A DNA stretch of 40,179 bases from an uncultured Oscillospiraceae bacterium. Lineage in GTDB: Bacteria > Bacillota > Clostridia > Oscillospirales > Oscillospiraceae. Positions 16,686 through 26,812 of this stretch are shown here, piece after piece (the stretch's first letter is position 1; the number at the start of each line of letters is the position of its first letter). The position numbers were made by a program, and so were the translations under genes. The notes beneath the pieces are model-generated. The model was not told where the DNA came from. It saw only the letters and a program-made list of their open reading frames with translations, and did no database searches. Where the stretch lies: contig CANREY010000011.1 of assembly GCA_947629755.1 (NCBI GenBank), positions 1 through 40,179 of the forward strand, written 5' to 3'.

Positions 16686-17210
16686 GTGGCTGAAAACAAG
16701 GGAAACAAGTTCGTTATCGCCGTTTACGTTGAAAATAAATTCGGCGTCCTCACCCGTGTCACCAGCATGTTCACCCGCCGGGGCTTCAACATCGACTCCC
16801 TCACCGTGGGCGTCACCGAGTCCCCGGAATACAGCCGCATCACCATCTCCATGTCCGGTGACGGCTACGCTAGGGCCCAGATGCTAAATCAGCTCCGGAA
16901 GCTCTTCAACGTGAAAAAGGTGGAGCTTTTGGAGGAGATAGACGCCATCGAGCGTGAGCTGGTGCTGGTGAAGATAAAAAATAATCCCGACAACCACCAG
17001 CGTGTCCTCTCCGCCCTCGATATTTTCAAGGCCAAGATAATAAACTACTCCGTTGAGGCCCTTTGCATTGAGGTCACCGGCACCCCGGACAAGATAGACG
17101 CTCTTATCGAGATGATAAAGCCTCTTGGCATCATCGAGCTTTGCCGCACGGGCGTGGTGGCCCTCCAGAAGGGCGGCGGGTCCATCATGGAATCTGAGGA
17201 CATAAACTAA
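16686..17210 (+). CDS. ilvN: Acetolactate synthase, small (regulatory) subunit
   Basis: 174 aa from a GTG start with AAGGAGGG upstream. The N-terminal ACT domain (about 8-80: FVIAVYVENKFGVLTRVTSMFTRRGFNIDSLTVG) binds the feedback inhibitor valine. A second regulatory domain (about 90-160) completes the family length. It activates IlvB and makes it sensitive to end product. The acidic C-terminal tail (MESEDIN) is short. ilvC follows after 60 bp. The symbol ilvH would be equally usual in Firmicutes. Confidence 0.95.
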   Translation: MAENKGNKFVIAVYVENKFGVLTRVTSMFTRRGFNIDSLTVGVTESPEYSRITISMSGDGYARAQMLNQLRKLFNVKKVELLEEIDAIERELVLVKIKNNPDNHQRVLSALDIFKAKIINYSVEALCIEVTGTPDKIDALIEMIKPLGIIELCRTGVVALQKGGGSIMESEDIN

Positions 17211-17246
17211 GCTTTCTACGGCTCACGCCGCAAAACATATCAATAA

Positions 17247-18287
<1,041 letters not shown>

Positions 18288-18289
18288 GC

Positions 18290-18465
18290 TGGCTTTAAAG
18301 GCCGCGAAGCGGCCTTTAAATGCCAAGGGGGACGTGCGGGAAACTGCGCGTGAATTTTGCGAAATTCACGCGCAATTTCCCTGCTGTCGCCCTGCGCGCG
18401 CCCCAAAGGGGCACACTTGGGCGACAAAAGGGATTTTTTCCGAGGCGCATGTCCTCGGAAAAAAT
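18290..18465 (-). repeat. Four-hairpin element, copy 1 (ilvC-ilvD gap)
   Basis: Four consecutive inverted repeats fill most of the 235-bp gap. D is 18290-18325 (TTTAAAGGCCGC/GCGGCCTTTAAA inside TGGC/GCCA). A is 18338-18381 (20-bp arms, one mismatch, 4-nt loop). B is 18386-18425 (outer GTCGCCC/GGGCGAC, inner GCCCC/GGGGC). C is 18433-18465 (perfect 13-bp arms, 7-nt loop). The same order C-B-A-D occurs on the plus strand at 38090-38263. On the minus strand the helix flanking the B loop pairs GTGTG with CGCGC through G-T wobbles. On plus it would have C-A mismatches, so I assign the element to minus. No terminal T run follows on plus, and the operon appears to continue through it. Confidence 0.7.
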
Positions 18466-18522
18466 ATTTAAAAAATTGAGTTTTGGTGATACCTTCCAAG
18501 TTTTAAGAAAGGAAAAACCACA

Positions 18523-20187
18523 ATGATAAAAGACACAGTAGTCAACGGCTTTGGGAATGCGCCGCACAGGTCGCTGTATTACGCCTTAGGGCTTACGGAC
18601 GAGGAGCTTCAGAGGCCCCTTATAGGCATCGTGAGCAGCTACAATGAGATAGTCCCCGGACACATGAACCTCGATAAGATCACCGAGGCCGTGAAGACGG
18701 GCGTGGCTATGGCGGGCGGCACGCCCATAGTTTTCCCCGCCATCGCCGTCTGCGACGGCATAGCCATGGGCCACGTGGGCATGAAGTACTCCCTCGTGAC
18801 CCGTGACCTCATAGCCGACTCCACCGAGTGCATGGTCATGGCCCACGGCTTTGACGGCCTCGTCATGATACCCAACTGCGACAAGAACGTCCCCGGCCTT
18901 CTCATGGCCGCGGCCCGGCTCAACCTGCCCACCGTGTTCGTCTCCGGCGGCCCCATGCTGGCGGGCCACGTGGACGGGCACAAGACAAGCCTTTCCAGCA
19001 TGTTCGAGGCCGTGGGGGCCTACTCCGCGGGGAAGATAGACGAGGCCAAGCTCCGGGAGTACGAGTGCAAGACCTGCCCCTCCTGCGGCTCCTGCTCCGG
19101 CATGTACACCGCAAACTCCATGAACTGCCTCACCGAGGTCCTTGGCATGGGCCTTCGGGGCAACGGCACCATACCGGCGGCCTACTCCGCCCGCATAAGC
19201 CTTGCCAAGAGGGCCGGTATGCAGGTGATGGAGCTTGTGAAAAAGAACATAAGGGCGCGGGACATAATGACCAAGGCCGCCATAATAAACGCCCTCACAG
19301 CCGATATGGCCCTTGGGTGCTCCACAAACTCCATGCTCCACCTGCCGGCCATAGCCAACGAGTGCGGCGTGGACTTTGACCTGAAGCTCGCAAACGAGAT
19401 AAGCGCCAGAACGCCCAATCTCTGCCATCTCGCCCCGGCGGGCCCCACCTACATGGAGGACCTCAACGAGGCCGGAGGCGTCTACGCCGTATTGAAGGAG
19501 CTCTCAAAGAAAGACCTCATCGACACCTCAGTCATGACCTGCACGGGCAAAACTCTCGGCGAGAACATAGCGGACGCGGAGAATCTGAACCCTGAGATAA
19601 TCCGGCCCATCGACAACCCCTACTCCCAGACCGGCGGCATCGCCGTGCTCTTTGGGAACCTTGCCGAGAACGGCTGTGTGGTGAAGCGCTCCGCCGTGGC
19701 CCCTGAGATGCTCAGCCATGAGGGCCCCGCAAGAGTCTTCAACAGTGAGGAGGAGGCCATAAAGGTCATCTACGCCGGCGGCATCAACCCCGGCGACGTG
19801 ATAGTTATCCGCTACGAGGGTCCCGCGGGGGGACCCGGTATGCGTGAGATGCTCAACCCCACCTCCGCCATAGCCGGCGCGGGGCTCGACAAGACCGTGG
19901 CCCTCATAACCGACGGGCGTTTCTCCGGCGCTACCCGCGGGGCCTCCATCGGGCACGTGAGCCCTGAGGCCGCCTCCGGCGGGCTCATAGCCTACGTCCA
20001 CGAGGGCGACATTATATCCATAGACATTCCGAACCACTCCATCACTCTAAGCGTCAGCGACGAGGAGATAGCGAAGCGCCGCGCCTCCGAAAAGCCGTTG
20101 GTGAAAACCGACATCACCGGCTACTTAAAGCGCTACGCCCAGCAGGTAAGCTCCGCCGACAGGGGAGCCATAATCAACAAAAGATAA
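18523..20187 (+). CDS. ilvD: Dihydroxy-acid dehydratase
   Basis: 554 aa, the normal length. It dehydrates 2,3-dihydroxy acids to 2-oxo acids for Val/Leu/Ile and needs an Fe-S cluster and Mg2+. Cluster cysteines are visible in [11 protein letters not shown] (about 122), in [21 protein letters not shown] (about 185-205), and near [10 protein letters not shown]. The C-terminal [20 protein letters not shown] motif is characteristic. It starts 235 bp after ilvC with a modest AAGGA ribosome site. No separate promoter was found in the gap, so it is probably co-transcribed across the hairpin element. Confidence 0.96.
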   Translation: MIKDTVVNGFGNAPHRSLYYALGLTDEELQRPLIGIVSSYNEIVPGHMNLDKITEAVKTGVAMAGGTPIVFPAIAVCDGIAMGHVGMKYSLVTRDLIADSTECMVMAHGFDGLVMIPNCDKNVPGLLMAAARLNLPTVFVSGGPMLAGHVDGHKTSLSSMFEAVGAYSAGKIDEAKLREYECKTCPSCGSCSGMYTANSMNCLTEVLGMGLRGNGTIPAAYSARISLAKRAGMQVMELVKKNIRARDIMTKAAIINALTADMALGCSTNSMLHLPAIANECGVDFDLKLANEISARTPNLCHLAPAGPTYMEDLNEAGGVYAVLKELSKKDLIDTSVMTCTGKTLGENIADAENLNPEIIRPIDNPYSQTGGIAVLFGNLAENGCVVKRSAVAPEMLSHEGPARVFNSEEEAIKVIYAGGINPGDVIVIRYEGPAGGPGMREMLNPTSAIAGAGLDKTVALITDGRFSGATRGASIGHVSPEAASGGLIAYVHEGDIISIDIPNHSITLSVSDEEIAKRRASEKPLVKTDITGYLKRYAQQVSSADRGAIINKR

Positions 20188-20198
20188 CGACATATTGA

Positions 20199-20228
20199 CC
20201 CCTTAAGCCGGGGAACCGGCTTAAGGGG
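20199..20228 (+). promoter_or_regulatory. Intercistronic hairpin between ilvD and leuC
   Basis: CCCCTTAAGCCGG (20199-20211) and CCGGCTTAAGGGG (20216-20228) form a perfect 13-bp stem capped by GGAA, a GNRA tetraloop. There is no T tract, so it is more likely an mRNA processing or stability element than a terminator. It lies 25 bp before the leuC start. Confidence 0.7.
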
Positions 20229-20253
20229 AACAGGTAAAAAGGATGTGAAACCC

Positions 20254-21519
20254 ATGCCCATGACAATGTCCCAGAAGATTCTGGCCGCCCACGCGGGACT
20301 TGACAGCGTAGAGGCCGGTCAGCTCATACTCTGCTCCCTCGACCGTATCCACGGCAACGACATAACCTCCCCGGTGGCTATCCGGGAATTTAAGAAGATG
20401 GGGTTTGACAAGGTGGCGAACCCCGATAACGTCACGCTCATCATGGACCACTTCGTCCCCAACAAGGACATAAAGGCCGCCCAGCAGTGCAAGTGCTGCC
20501 GGGACTTCGCCTCCGAGCAGGAGCTGGAGAGCTTCTACGACGTGGGGAGAATGGGCATAGAGCACGCCCTTATCCCTGAGGAGGGCCTTGTGGTCACCGG
20601 GGACGTGGCCATCGGCGCGGACTCCCACACCTGCACCTATGGGGCCTTGGGGGCCTTCTCCACCGGCGTGGGCTCCACGGATATGGCCTTTGGCATGGCC
20701 ACCGGCAAGGCCTGGTTCAAGGTCCCCTCCGCCATAAAATTCGTACTCACCGGTGAGCTCCCCCGGTATGTCTCCGGCAAGGACCTCATCTTACATATAA
20801 TCGGCATGATAGGCGTGGACGGCGCGAGGTATAAGTCCATGGAGTTCACCGGCCCCGGCGCCCACTCATTGAGTATGCCCGACAGGCTCACCGTCTGCAA
20901 CATGGCAATAGAGGCCGGGGCGAAAAACGGCATATTCGAGGTGGACGACGTGACCCTTGCCTACGAAAAGGAGCACGCCAAGCGTGAGATAAGGGTCTTC
21001 AAGGCCGACGAGGACGCAAAATACGACGCGGTCTATGAGATAGACTTAAATAAGCTCCGCCCCACCGTGGCTTTCCCGCACCTTCCTGAGAACACGAAGA
21101 CCGTGGACGAGATCGGGGATATAAAGATAGACCAGGTGGTCATCGGCTCCTGCACCAACGGCCTTTTCAAGGACATGAAGGAGGCCGCCGGCATCATAAG
21201 GGGCCGCAAGGTGGCCAAAAACGTCCGGGCCATCGTCATTCCCGCCACTCAGGACATATATCTTCGGTGCATGGAGGCCGGATTTATAAAGGACTTCATT
21301 GAGGCCGGTTGCGTGGTCTCCACCCCCACCTGCGGGCCCTGCCTCGGCGGGTATATGGGCATATTGGCCGAGGGCGAGAGGTGCGTCTCCACCACCAACC
21401 GGAACTTCGTGGGCCGCATGGGCCACGTGGACAGCGAGGTGTACCTGGCCAGCCCCGCCACCGCCGCCGCCAGCGCCATAATGGGTAAAATAGCTTCCGC
21501 CGAGGAGGTAGTAAAATGA
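20254..21519 (+). CDS. leuC: 3-isopropylmalate dehydratase, large subunit
   Basis: 421 aa from the ATG at 20254 ([15 protein letters not shown]), about 10 nt after AAGGA. An in-frame GTG at 20245 lies almost on the ribosome site and is less likely. It is an aconitase-family [4Fe-4S] enzyme that isomerises 2- to 3-isopropylmalate with LeuD. Cluster cysteines are in VIGSCTNG (about 293) and in [10 protein letters not shown] (about 353-356). The 420-aa length is that of the stand-alone LeuC/HacA type found in Clostridia and archaea. leuD overlaps its stop codon. Confidence 0.96.
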   Translation: MPMTMSQKILAAHAGLDSVEAGQLILCSLDRIHGNDITSPVAIREFKKMGFDKVANPDNVTLIMDHFVPNKDIKAAQQCKCCRDFASEQELESFYDVGRMGIEHALIPEEGLVVTGDVAIGADSHTCTYGALGAFSTGVGSTDMAFGMATGKAWFKVPSAIKFVLTGELPRYVSGKDLILHIIGMIGVDGARYKSMEFTGPGAHSLSMPDRLTVCNMAIEAGAKNGIFEVDDVTLAYEKEHAKREIRVFKADEDAKYDAVYEIDLNKLRPTVAFPHLPENTKTVDEIGDIKIDQVVIGSCTNGLFKDMKEAAGIIRGRKVAKNVRAIVIPATQDIYLRCMEAGFIKDFIEAGCVVSTPTCGPCLGGYMGILAEGERCVSTTNRNFVGRMGHVDSEVYLASPATAAASAIMGKIASAEEVVK

Positions 21520-22010
21520 AATGTGTAGGTAAAGTCGTAAAATACGGCGACAACGTGGATACCGACGTCATAATCCCCGCAAGGTACTTAAATACCAGCG
21601 ACCCCAAGGAGCTGGCCTCCCACTGCATGGAGGATATTGACAAGAGCTTCCACGACAAAATATCCGAGGGGGATATAATTGTGGGCGGAGAGAACTTCGG
21701 CTGCGGCTCCTCCCGTGAGCACGCCCCCATCGCCATAAAGGCCAGCGGAATAAGCCTCGTCATAGCCAAGAGCTTCGCGCGCATATTCTACCGCAACGCC
21801 ATAAACATCGGCCTTGCCATAGTTGAGTGCCCGGAGGCCGCCGAGGCCATCGGGGAGGGCCACACCGTGGAGGCCGATCTTGACAGCGGGCTCATCATGG
21901 ACCTGACCACCCGCGAGACCTTTACCGCCGAGCCCTTCCCGGAGTTTATCCAGAACATAATCGCCGCCGGGGGCCTTGTGAACGCCGCGAAAAGCGGGAT
22001 AATCGCGTAG
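21516..22010 (+). CDS. leuD: 3-isopropylmalate dehydratase, small subunit
   Basis: 164 aa, the short LeuD type that pairs with 420-aa LeuC. It is the swivel domain that closes the active site. [13 protein letters not shown] at the N-terminus and [22 protein letters not shown] (about 50-72) are the family signatures. The ATG overlaps the leuC TGA (ATGA), so the subunits are probably translationally coupled for equal amounts. leuB follows after 29 bp. Confidence 0.96.
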   Translation: MKCVGKVVKYGDNVDTDVIIPARYLNTSDPKELASHCMEDIDKSFHDKISEGDIIVGGENFGCGSSREHAPIAIKASGISLVIAKSFARIFYRNAINIGLAIVECPEAAEAIGEGHTVEADLDSGLIMDLTTRETFTAEPFPEFIQNIIAAGGLVNAAKSGIIA

Positions 22011-22039
22011 ACCGGTCGGGAGACGGAAAGGAAAGAGAT

Positions 22040-23116
22040 ATGACATACAATATAGCCCTTCTCCGGGGCGACGGCATCGGCCCGGAGATCGTGGACAGCG
22101 CCGTGCGCGTCCTCAAGGCCGTCGGTAAAAAATACGGCCACACCTTCAATTTCACCCCCTATCTCATCGGCGGCGCGGCCATCGACGCCACCGGCGAGCC
22201 CCTGCCAAAGGAAACTGTGGACGGTTGTCTTAACTCTGACAGTGTCCTTCTTGGCGCGGTGGGCGGCCCCAAGTGGGACACCCTGCCCGGAAACCTGCGG
22301 CCTGAGAAGGCCCTTCTTGGCATTCGCGCGGCGCTGGGGCTCTTTACCAACCTGCGCCCCGCCAAGCTCTATCCCGCCCTCTCCGGCGACTGCCCCCTGA
22401 GGCCCGACATCGTGAAGGACGGCTTTGACATCATGATAGTCCGTGAGCTCACCGGCGGCATATACTTCGGCGACCGTGGTTACCGTGAGGGCAAGTACGG
22501 CCAGGAGGCTTTTGACACCGAGTGCTACTCCCGCTTTGAGATAGAGCGCATCGCCAGAGTGGCCTTCGAGACCGCCAGAAAGCGCCGGGGGAAGGTAAGC
22601 TCCATCGACAAGGCCAATGTCCTTGAGACAAGCCGTCTCTGGCGCAAGACCGTCCACGAGATAGGCGAGAGCGACTATAAGGACGTGGAGGTCCGGGACG
22701 TGCTGGTGGACAACGCCGCCATGCAGCTTGTGAAAAACCCCGCCCAGTTTGACGTCATAGTCACCTCCAATATGTTCGGCGACATACTCTCCGACGAGGC
22801 AAGCCAGATAACGGGCTCCATCGGTATGCTCCCCTCCGCCTCCCTCAACGAGACAACGCGGGGCATGTATGAGCCCATTCACGGCTCCGCCCCGGACATA
22901 GCCGGTCAGGGCATAGCAAACCCCATCGCCACCATACTCTCCGCGGCCATGATGCTCCGCTACTCCTTCGACCTTATTGCCGAGGCCGACGACATCGAAA
23001 ACGCCGTGGACAAGGCCTTAAACGACGGCCTTCGCACCGCCGACATCGTGGGCTCCTCCGGCAAGACGCCCCTTGGCACCGACGAGATGACCGACGCCAT
23101 AATCGAGAGGCTCTGA
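22040..23116 (+). CDS. leuB: 3-isopropylmalate dehydrogenase
   Basis: 358 aa. It oxidises and decarboxylates 3-isopropylmalate to 2-oxoisocaproate with NAD+. Visible motifs are [19 protein letters not shown] at the N-terminus, the loop [19 protein letters not shown], the REL(T)GGIYFG substrate segment (about 135-142), the metal-binding [18 protein letters not shown] (about 236-253), and the NAD-binding [16 protein letters not shown]. The ribosome site is GGAAAGG. The DUF815 gene begins 1 bp after its stop codon. Confidence 0.97.
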   Translation: MTYNIALLRGDGIGPEIVDSAVRVLKAVGKKYGHTFNFTPYLIGGAAIDATGEPLPKETVDGCLNSDSVLLGAVGGPKWDTLPGNLRPEKALLGIRAALGLFTNLRPAKLYPALSGDCPLRPDIVKDGFDIMIVRELTGGIYFGDRGYREGKYGQEAFDTECYSRFEIERIARVAFETARKRRGKVSSIDKANVLETSRLWRKTVHEIGESDYKDVEVRDVLVDNAAMQLVKNPAQFDVIVTSNMFGDILSDEASQITGSIGMLPSASLNETTRGMYEPIHGSAPDIAGQGIANPIATILSAAMMLRYSFDLIAEADDIENAVDKALNDGLRTADIVGSSGKTPLGTDEMTDAIIERL

Positions 23117-23117
23117 T

Positions 23118-24311
23118 ATGACCGAAAGTCTGCCTTACGAGGCCTCAAGGCTGGCCTCCATCGTGGTATTCCGGGGCGTGAAGAACGGCCCGGTGCTCCG
23201 GGCCCTTCGGGGCTTTTTCGAGTGTGAGGGGGACGAGTCGGAGCGCGTGGAGAAGTACGCCGACTTCGTCTCGGCCCTCTATGACCAGGGCTATAACCTG
23301 AGCCGGTATCTCCTCCGTGCCGCCGCCGAGGACGAAAATCAGTACGTGATACTGCGTTCCCGCGGCGAACCTATCCCCGTGGCCCTCCAGTGGGCCGTTG
23401 AGGGGGAGCTGGGGATATTTCAGGAGCTCTCGGACCTCACGGCGGAGGACTTCAGGCGTCTCATGGGCTTTGCCGGGTACCTCCCCGGCTTTGACACGGA
23501 GAAGCTTGACTTCGCCGCCGAGTTTGAAAAGCGCATAAGGAATATAAGGCGCACGGGCTACGGCCAGTACGCCCGCCACACCATGTTCCGGGTGGTGGAC
23601 GGCGACATACGCCCCGTCCACACGCCGGACAGGACGAATATATCAAGCCTTGTGGGCTACGAGCTCCAGCGCGGACAGCTCCTTGACAACACAAGGGCCC
23701 TACTACGCGGCCTCCCGGCGGCCAACGCCCTTCTCATCGGCGACGCCGGGACGGGCAAGTCAAGCTCCATAAAGGCCGTGGCCAATCTCCTGTCCCCTGA
23801 GGGGCTGAGGCTCATCGAGGTGCCGAAGGCCGAAATAGCCCATATCCCCGCCATAATGGAGCACCTCAGGGACAACCCCTTAAAATTCATACTTTTCATC
23901 GACGACCTGAGCTTTGAGAAAAACGACGACACCTTCTCGGCCATGAAGGCCATTTTGGAGGGCTCCGTCAGCGTCAAGGCGTCAAATACCGTCATATACG
24001 CCACCTCCAACCGCCGGCACCTTGTAAAGGAGAGCATGTCCGACCGGGACGGGGACGACGTACATATAAACGACACCATTCAAGATACCGTCGCCCTCTC
24101 GGACCGCTTCGGCCTGACCATACTGTTCACAAAGCCGCCGAAGGCCCTCTATCTGCGCATAGTCCACGAGCTTTGCGTAAAGAAGGGCATACCGGAGCTG
24201 CCGGATCTTGACACGCGGGCCTGCGCCTTCGCCCTGCGGCGGGGCGGCATGACCCCAAGAGCCGCGGAGCAGTTCACCGACAGCGTACTGTCGACCCAAA
24301 CGGAGGAATAA
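23118..24311 (+). CDS. DUF815-family AAA-type ATPase, function unknown
   Basis: 397 aa. The N-terminal 170 residues are helical and not assigned. The ATPase domain has Walker A LLIGDAGTGKSSS (about 208-220), Walker B FILFIDDLSFEK (about 254-265), a sensor-1-like ATSNRRHLVKE (about 294), and a C-terminal lid. PF05673 (DUF815) matches this pattern from memory. The family has no established function. It starts 1 bp after leuB and is followed 2 bp later by ilvA, so it is firmly inside the amino acid operon. A role in assembling or remodelling a pathway enzyme is possible but is only inference from position. Confidence 0.88.
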   Translation: MTESLPYEASRLASIVVFRGVKNGPVLRALRGFFECEGDESERVEKYADFVSALYDQGYNLSRYLLRAAAEDENQYVILRSRGEPIPVALQWAVEGELGIFQELSDLTAEDFRRLMGFAGYLPGFDTEKLDFAAEFEKRIRNIRRTGYGQYARHTMFRVVDGDIRPVHTPDRTNISSLVGYELQRGQLLDNTRALLRGLPAANALLIGDAGTGKSSSIKAVANLLSPEGLRLIEVPKAEIAHIPAIMEHLRDNPLKFILFIDDLSFEKNDDTFSAMKAILEGSVSVKASNTVIYATSNRRHLVKESMSDRDGDDVHINDTIQDTVALSDRFGLTILFTKPPKALYLRIVHELCVKKGIPELPDLDTRACAFALRRGGMTPRAAEQFTDSVLSTQTEE

Positions 24312-24313
24312 TC

Positions 24314-25513
24314 GTGCTGACACTTGACAAAATATACCATGCCCGGTACGTCCTCAGGGACGTTATCCGGGACACCGACGTCATATACGCCCCACACTTA
24401 AACGAGGAGGCGGAGGTCTATCTGAAGACCGAGAACCTCCAGATAACGGGCTCCTTCAAGGTCCGGGGCGCTTACTATAAGATAAGCCAGCTCTCGGACG
24501 AGGAGAAATCAAGGGGCGTTATCGCCTGCTCCGCGGGAAACCACGCCCAAGGGGTGGCGCTGGCGGCCCAAAAGGCCGGGATTAAGGCGGTCATTTGCCT
24601 TCCCGACGGGGCCCCAATCTCAAAGGTGGAGGCCACAAAGAGCTACGGGGCGGAGGTAGTTTTAGTGGAGGGCGTCTACGACGACGCCTACGAGCGGGCA
24701 TTGAAGCTCCGGGACGAGAAGGGCTACACCTTCATTCACCCCTTCGACGACGAGGCCGTCATCGAGGGTCAGGGGACCATCGGGCTTGAGCTCATGGAGC
24801 AGATACCGGACATGGACGCGGTCATCGTCCCCGTGGGCGGCGGCGGGCTCATCTCCGGCGTGGCCTTCGCCATAAAGGCCCTCAACCCCAACGTGAAGGT
24901 CTACGGCGTTCAGGCCGCGGGAGCGCCCAGCATGGTAAACTCCCTCAAAAGTAAAGAGATCGTCCACCTGCCCACCGTCTCAACCATCGCCGACGGCATC
25001 GCGGTGAAGACGCCGGGTGAGAATACCTTCGCCCTGACAAGTAAGTACGTGGACGACGTTGTAACGGTGACCGACGACGAGATCGCCGCCGCCATTCTGG
25101 CCCTCATGGAACAGCAGAAGCTGGTGGCCGAGGGGGCCGGGGCCATATCCGTGGCCGCCGCCATGTTCAACAAGGTCCCCGTGAAGGGCAAAAAGGTGGT
25201 CTGCCTCATCTCCGGGGGCAACGTGGACGTGTCCATACTCTCCCGCGTCATCGACCGGGGTCTTCTCATGTCCGGTCGCAGGTGCCAGCTCACCATCGAG
25301 CTCGTGGATAAGCCGGGCCAGCTTGAAAAGGTGGCGGGGTACATCGCCCGTGAGGGCGGCAACGTGGTCTCCGTCCACTACGAGCACGCCAACGAGGGCT
25401 CGGACATCAACGGCTGTTATCTGCGCCTTGAGCTGGAGACGAGGAATTTCGAGCACATAAGGGCCATACGGAGCGCCCTTAAAAATCACGGCTTTAAGCT
25501 TATCGACGAATGA
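24314..25513 (+). CDS. ilvA: Threonine ammonia-lyase (threonine dehydratase)
   Basis: 399 aa from a GTG with GGAGGA upstream. It is a PLP enzyme that converts threonine to 2-oxobutyrate via an enamine/imine. The PLP lysine is in LQITGSFKVRGAYYK (about residue 49), SAGNHAQGVA binds substrate, and VPVGGGGLISG binds the cofactor phosphate. A single C-terminal ACT-like domain (about 325-399) suggests effector control. This one-ACT, 400-aa form occurs in both biosynthetic and catabolic (TdcB-like) enzymes. The branched-chain operon favours the biosynthetic role. ridA starts just after its stop codon. Confidence 0.94.
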   Translation: MLTLDKIYHARYVLRDVIRDTDVIYAPHLNEEAEVYLKTENLQITGSFKVRGAYYKISQLSDEEKSRGVIACSAGNHAQGVALAAQKAGIKAVICLPDGAPISKVEATKSYGAEVVLVEGVYDDAYERALKLRDEKGYTFIHPFDDEAVIEGQGTIGLELMEQIPDMDAVIVPVGGGGLISGVAFAIKALNPNVKVYGVQAAGAPSMVNSLKSKEIVHLPTVSTIADGIAVKTPGENTFALTSKYVDDVVTVTDDEIAAAILALMEQQKLVAEGAGAISVAAAMFNKVPVKGKKVVCLISGGNVDVSILSRVIDRGLLMSGRRCQLTIELVDKPGQLEKVAGYIAREGGNVVSVHYEHANEGSDINGCYLRLELETRNFEHIRAIRSALKNHGFKLIDE

Positions 25514-25527
25514 AGGAGGACATAAAA

Positions 25528-25902
25528 ATGAGTAAGACCGTACACACCGACCGGGCCCCCGCCGCCATCGGGCCCTATTCCCAAGCCATTATCACCGGGG
25601 GCCTCGTCTTCACCTCCGGCCAGATACCCATAGACCCCGCCACCGGCAACGTGGAGGCCGACGGCATCGAGGCCCAGACCGAGCAGGTCATGAAAAATCT
25701 CGGCGAGGTCCTGAAGGCCGCGGGCTCCGACTACTCCAAGGCCGTCAAGACCACCTGTTTTCTGGCCCATATGGCGGATTTCGCCGCCTTCAACTCGGTC
25801 TACGGCAAATACTTCACCGGCAAGCCCGCCCGGAGCTGTGTGGCCGTCAAGGACCTGCCCAAGGGCGTTTTGGTGGAGGTCGAGGTCATAGCGGAGGCGT
25901 AA
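25528..25902 (+). CDS. ridA: RidA family enamine/imine deaminase
   Basis: 124 aa from the ATG at 25528, with GGAGGA 7 nt upstream. An in-frame ATG at 25510 overlaps the ilvA end and is rejected. It forms a trimer that hydrolyses 2-aminoacrylate and 2-iminobutyrate, the reactive intermediates released by IlvA, to 2-oxo acids and ammonia. GPYSQA, FTSGQIPIDPATG, the conserved arginine in KPARSCVAV, and the C-terminal VEVEVIAEA are family motifs. As last gene of the operon directly after ilvA, its job is clear from context. A terminator follows. Confidence 0.96.
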   Translation: MSKTVHTDRAPAAIGPYSQAIITGGLVFTSGQIPIDPATGNVEADGIEAQTEQVMKNLGEVLKAAGSDYSKAVKTTCFLAHMADFAAFNSVYGKYFTGKPARSCVAVKDLPKGVLVEVEVIAEA

Positions 25903-25925
25903 GGGCCGCCTTAAGGCAAATTTGA

Positions 25926-25958
25926 GGGCGCACGTCTGACCGCGCCCTTTTATTTTTT
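25926..25958 (+). terminator. Terminator of the leu-ilv operon
   Basis: Stem GGGCGC (25926-25931) with GCGCCC (25942-25947) and a 10-nt loop, then TTTTATTTTTT. It lies 24 bp after the ridA stop codon. Confidence 0.85.
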
Positions 25959-25989
25959 GCCTGAAAAGTCAAGCATTGCCGCCTCGTTC

Positions 25990-26017
25990 TTGACAAAATC
26001 GGGCTGTGTGGTAAAAT
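25990..26017 (+). promoter_or_regulatory. Promoter of the glycosyltransferase-DJ-1-cyclo-ligase genes
   Basis: TTGACA (25990-25995), 16-bp spacer, TAAAAT (26012-26017), 58 bp before the GTG start at 26076. Confidence 0.75.
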
Positions 26018-26075
26018 ATCCACGTATATATTTTTATGTTTTGATTTTTCAAGCCGTTTGAAGGGAGGCGTCGGG

Positions 26076-26798
26076 GTGAAGGTCGATGTTCTTGGAGTTT
26101 CCTTTGACAACGTGACCATGGACGAGGCCGTAAGGCTGGGTATGGAGATGCTCGATACCCCCGAAGCGGACACGGTGGTGACGCCGAACCCTGAGATCGT
26201 CATGGTCTGCCGGAAGGACCCGGAGCTCATGGGCGCCGTAAATTCCGCCTCTCTCGTCCTGCCTGACGGCATCGGAGTAGTTTACGGGGCGAAGATACTG
26301 GGCACTCCCCTCTCCGGCAAGGTCCCCGGCGCGGACTGGGCCGAGAAAATGTTTTCCGAGATGTCCAAGAGGGGAAGGAGCGTCTACTTTCTTGGCGCGA
26401 AGCCCGGCGTGGCCGAAAAAGCGGCTGAGAATATGGCGAAAAAATACCCCGGACTTGTTATCGCCGGGACACACGATGGGTATTTTAATGATGACGGGCC
26501 GGTGGTGGAGGCCATAAATTCCGCCTCCCCGGACCTCCTTCTGGTGTGCCTTGGCGCTCCAAAGCAGGAGAAGTGGATAAGCGCCCATAGAGGCGAGCTC
26601 AACGTAAGGCTCATGGCGGGCCTCGGCGGGTCGCTGGACGTGTACGCCGGGACCGTACAGCGGGCGCCGGAGAGCTGGAGGAAGCTAAACCTTGAATGGC
26701 TCTACCGGCTCATAAAACAGCCCTCAAGACTGGGGCGTATGCTGAAGCTCCCCCGGTTTTTGATATTGGTGGTTTGGAAACGGTTTTTCGGGAAATAA
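26076..26798 (+). CDS. WecG/TagA/CpsF family glycosyltransferase
   Basis: 240 aa from the GTG at 26076 (VKVDVLGVSFDNVTMDEAV), with GGGAGG 8 nt upstream. A TTG at 26058 in the same frame overlaps the ribosome site and is rejected. It is a GT26-type enzyme that transfers N-acetylmannosamine or a similar sugar to an undecaprenyl-linked acceptor in wall or surface polymer synthesis. VVTPNPEIVMVCRKDPEL, LVLPDGIGVVYGAKILG, FLGAKPGVAEKAAENM and LGAPKQEKWI are characteristic. Other tag or cps genes are absent nearby, so the polymer is unknown. The C-terminal basic amphipathic tail could bind the membrane. Confidence 0.9.
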   Translation: MKVDVLGVSFDNVTMDEAVRLGMEMLDTPEADTVVTPNPEIVMVCRKDPELMGAVNSASLVLPDGIGVVYGAKILGTPLSGKVPGADWAEKMFSEMSKRGRSVYFLGAKPGVAEKAAENMAKKYPGLVIAGTHDGYFNDDGPVVEAINSASPDLLLVCLGAPKQEKWISAHRGELNVRLMAGLGGSLDVYAGTVQRAPESWRKLNLEWLYRLIKQPSRLGRMLKLPRFLILVVWKRFFGK

Positions 26799-26812
26799 GA
26801 AAGGAGTTAAAT

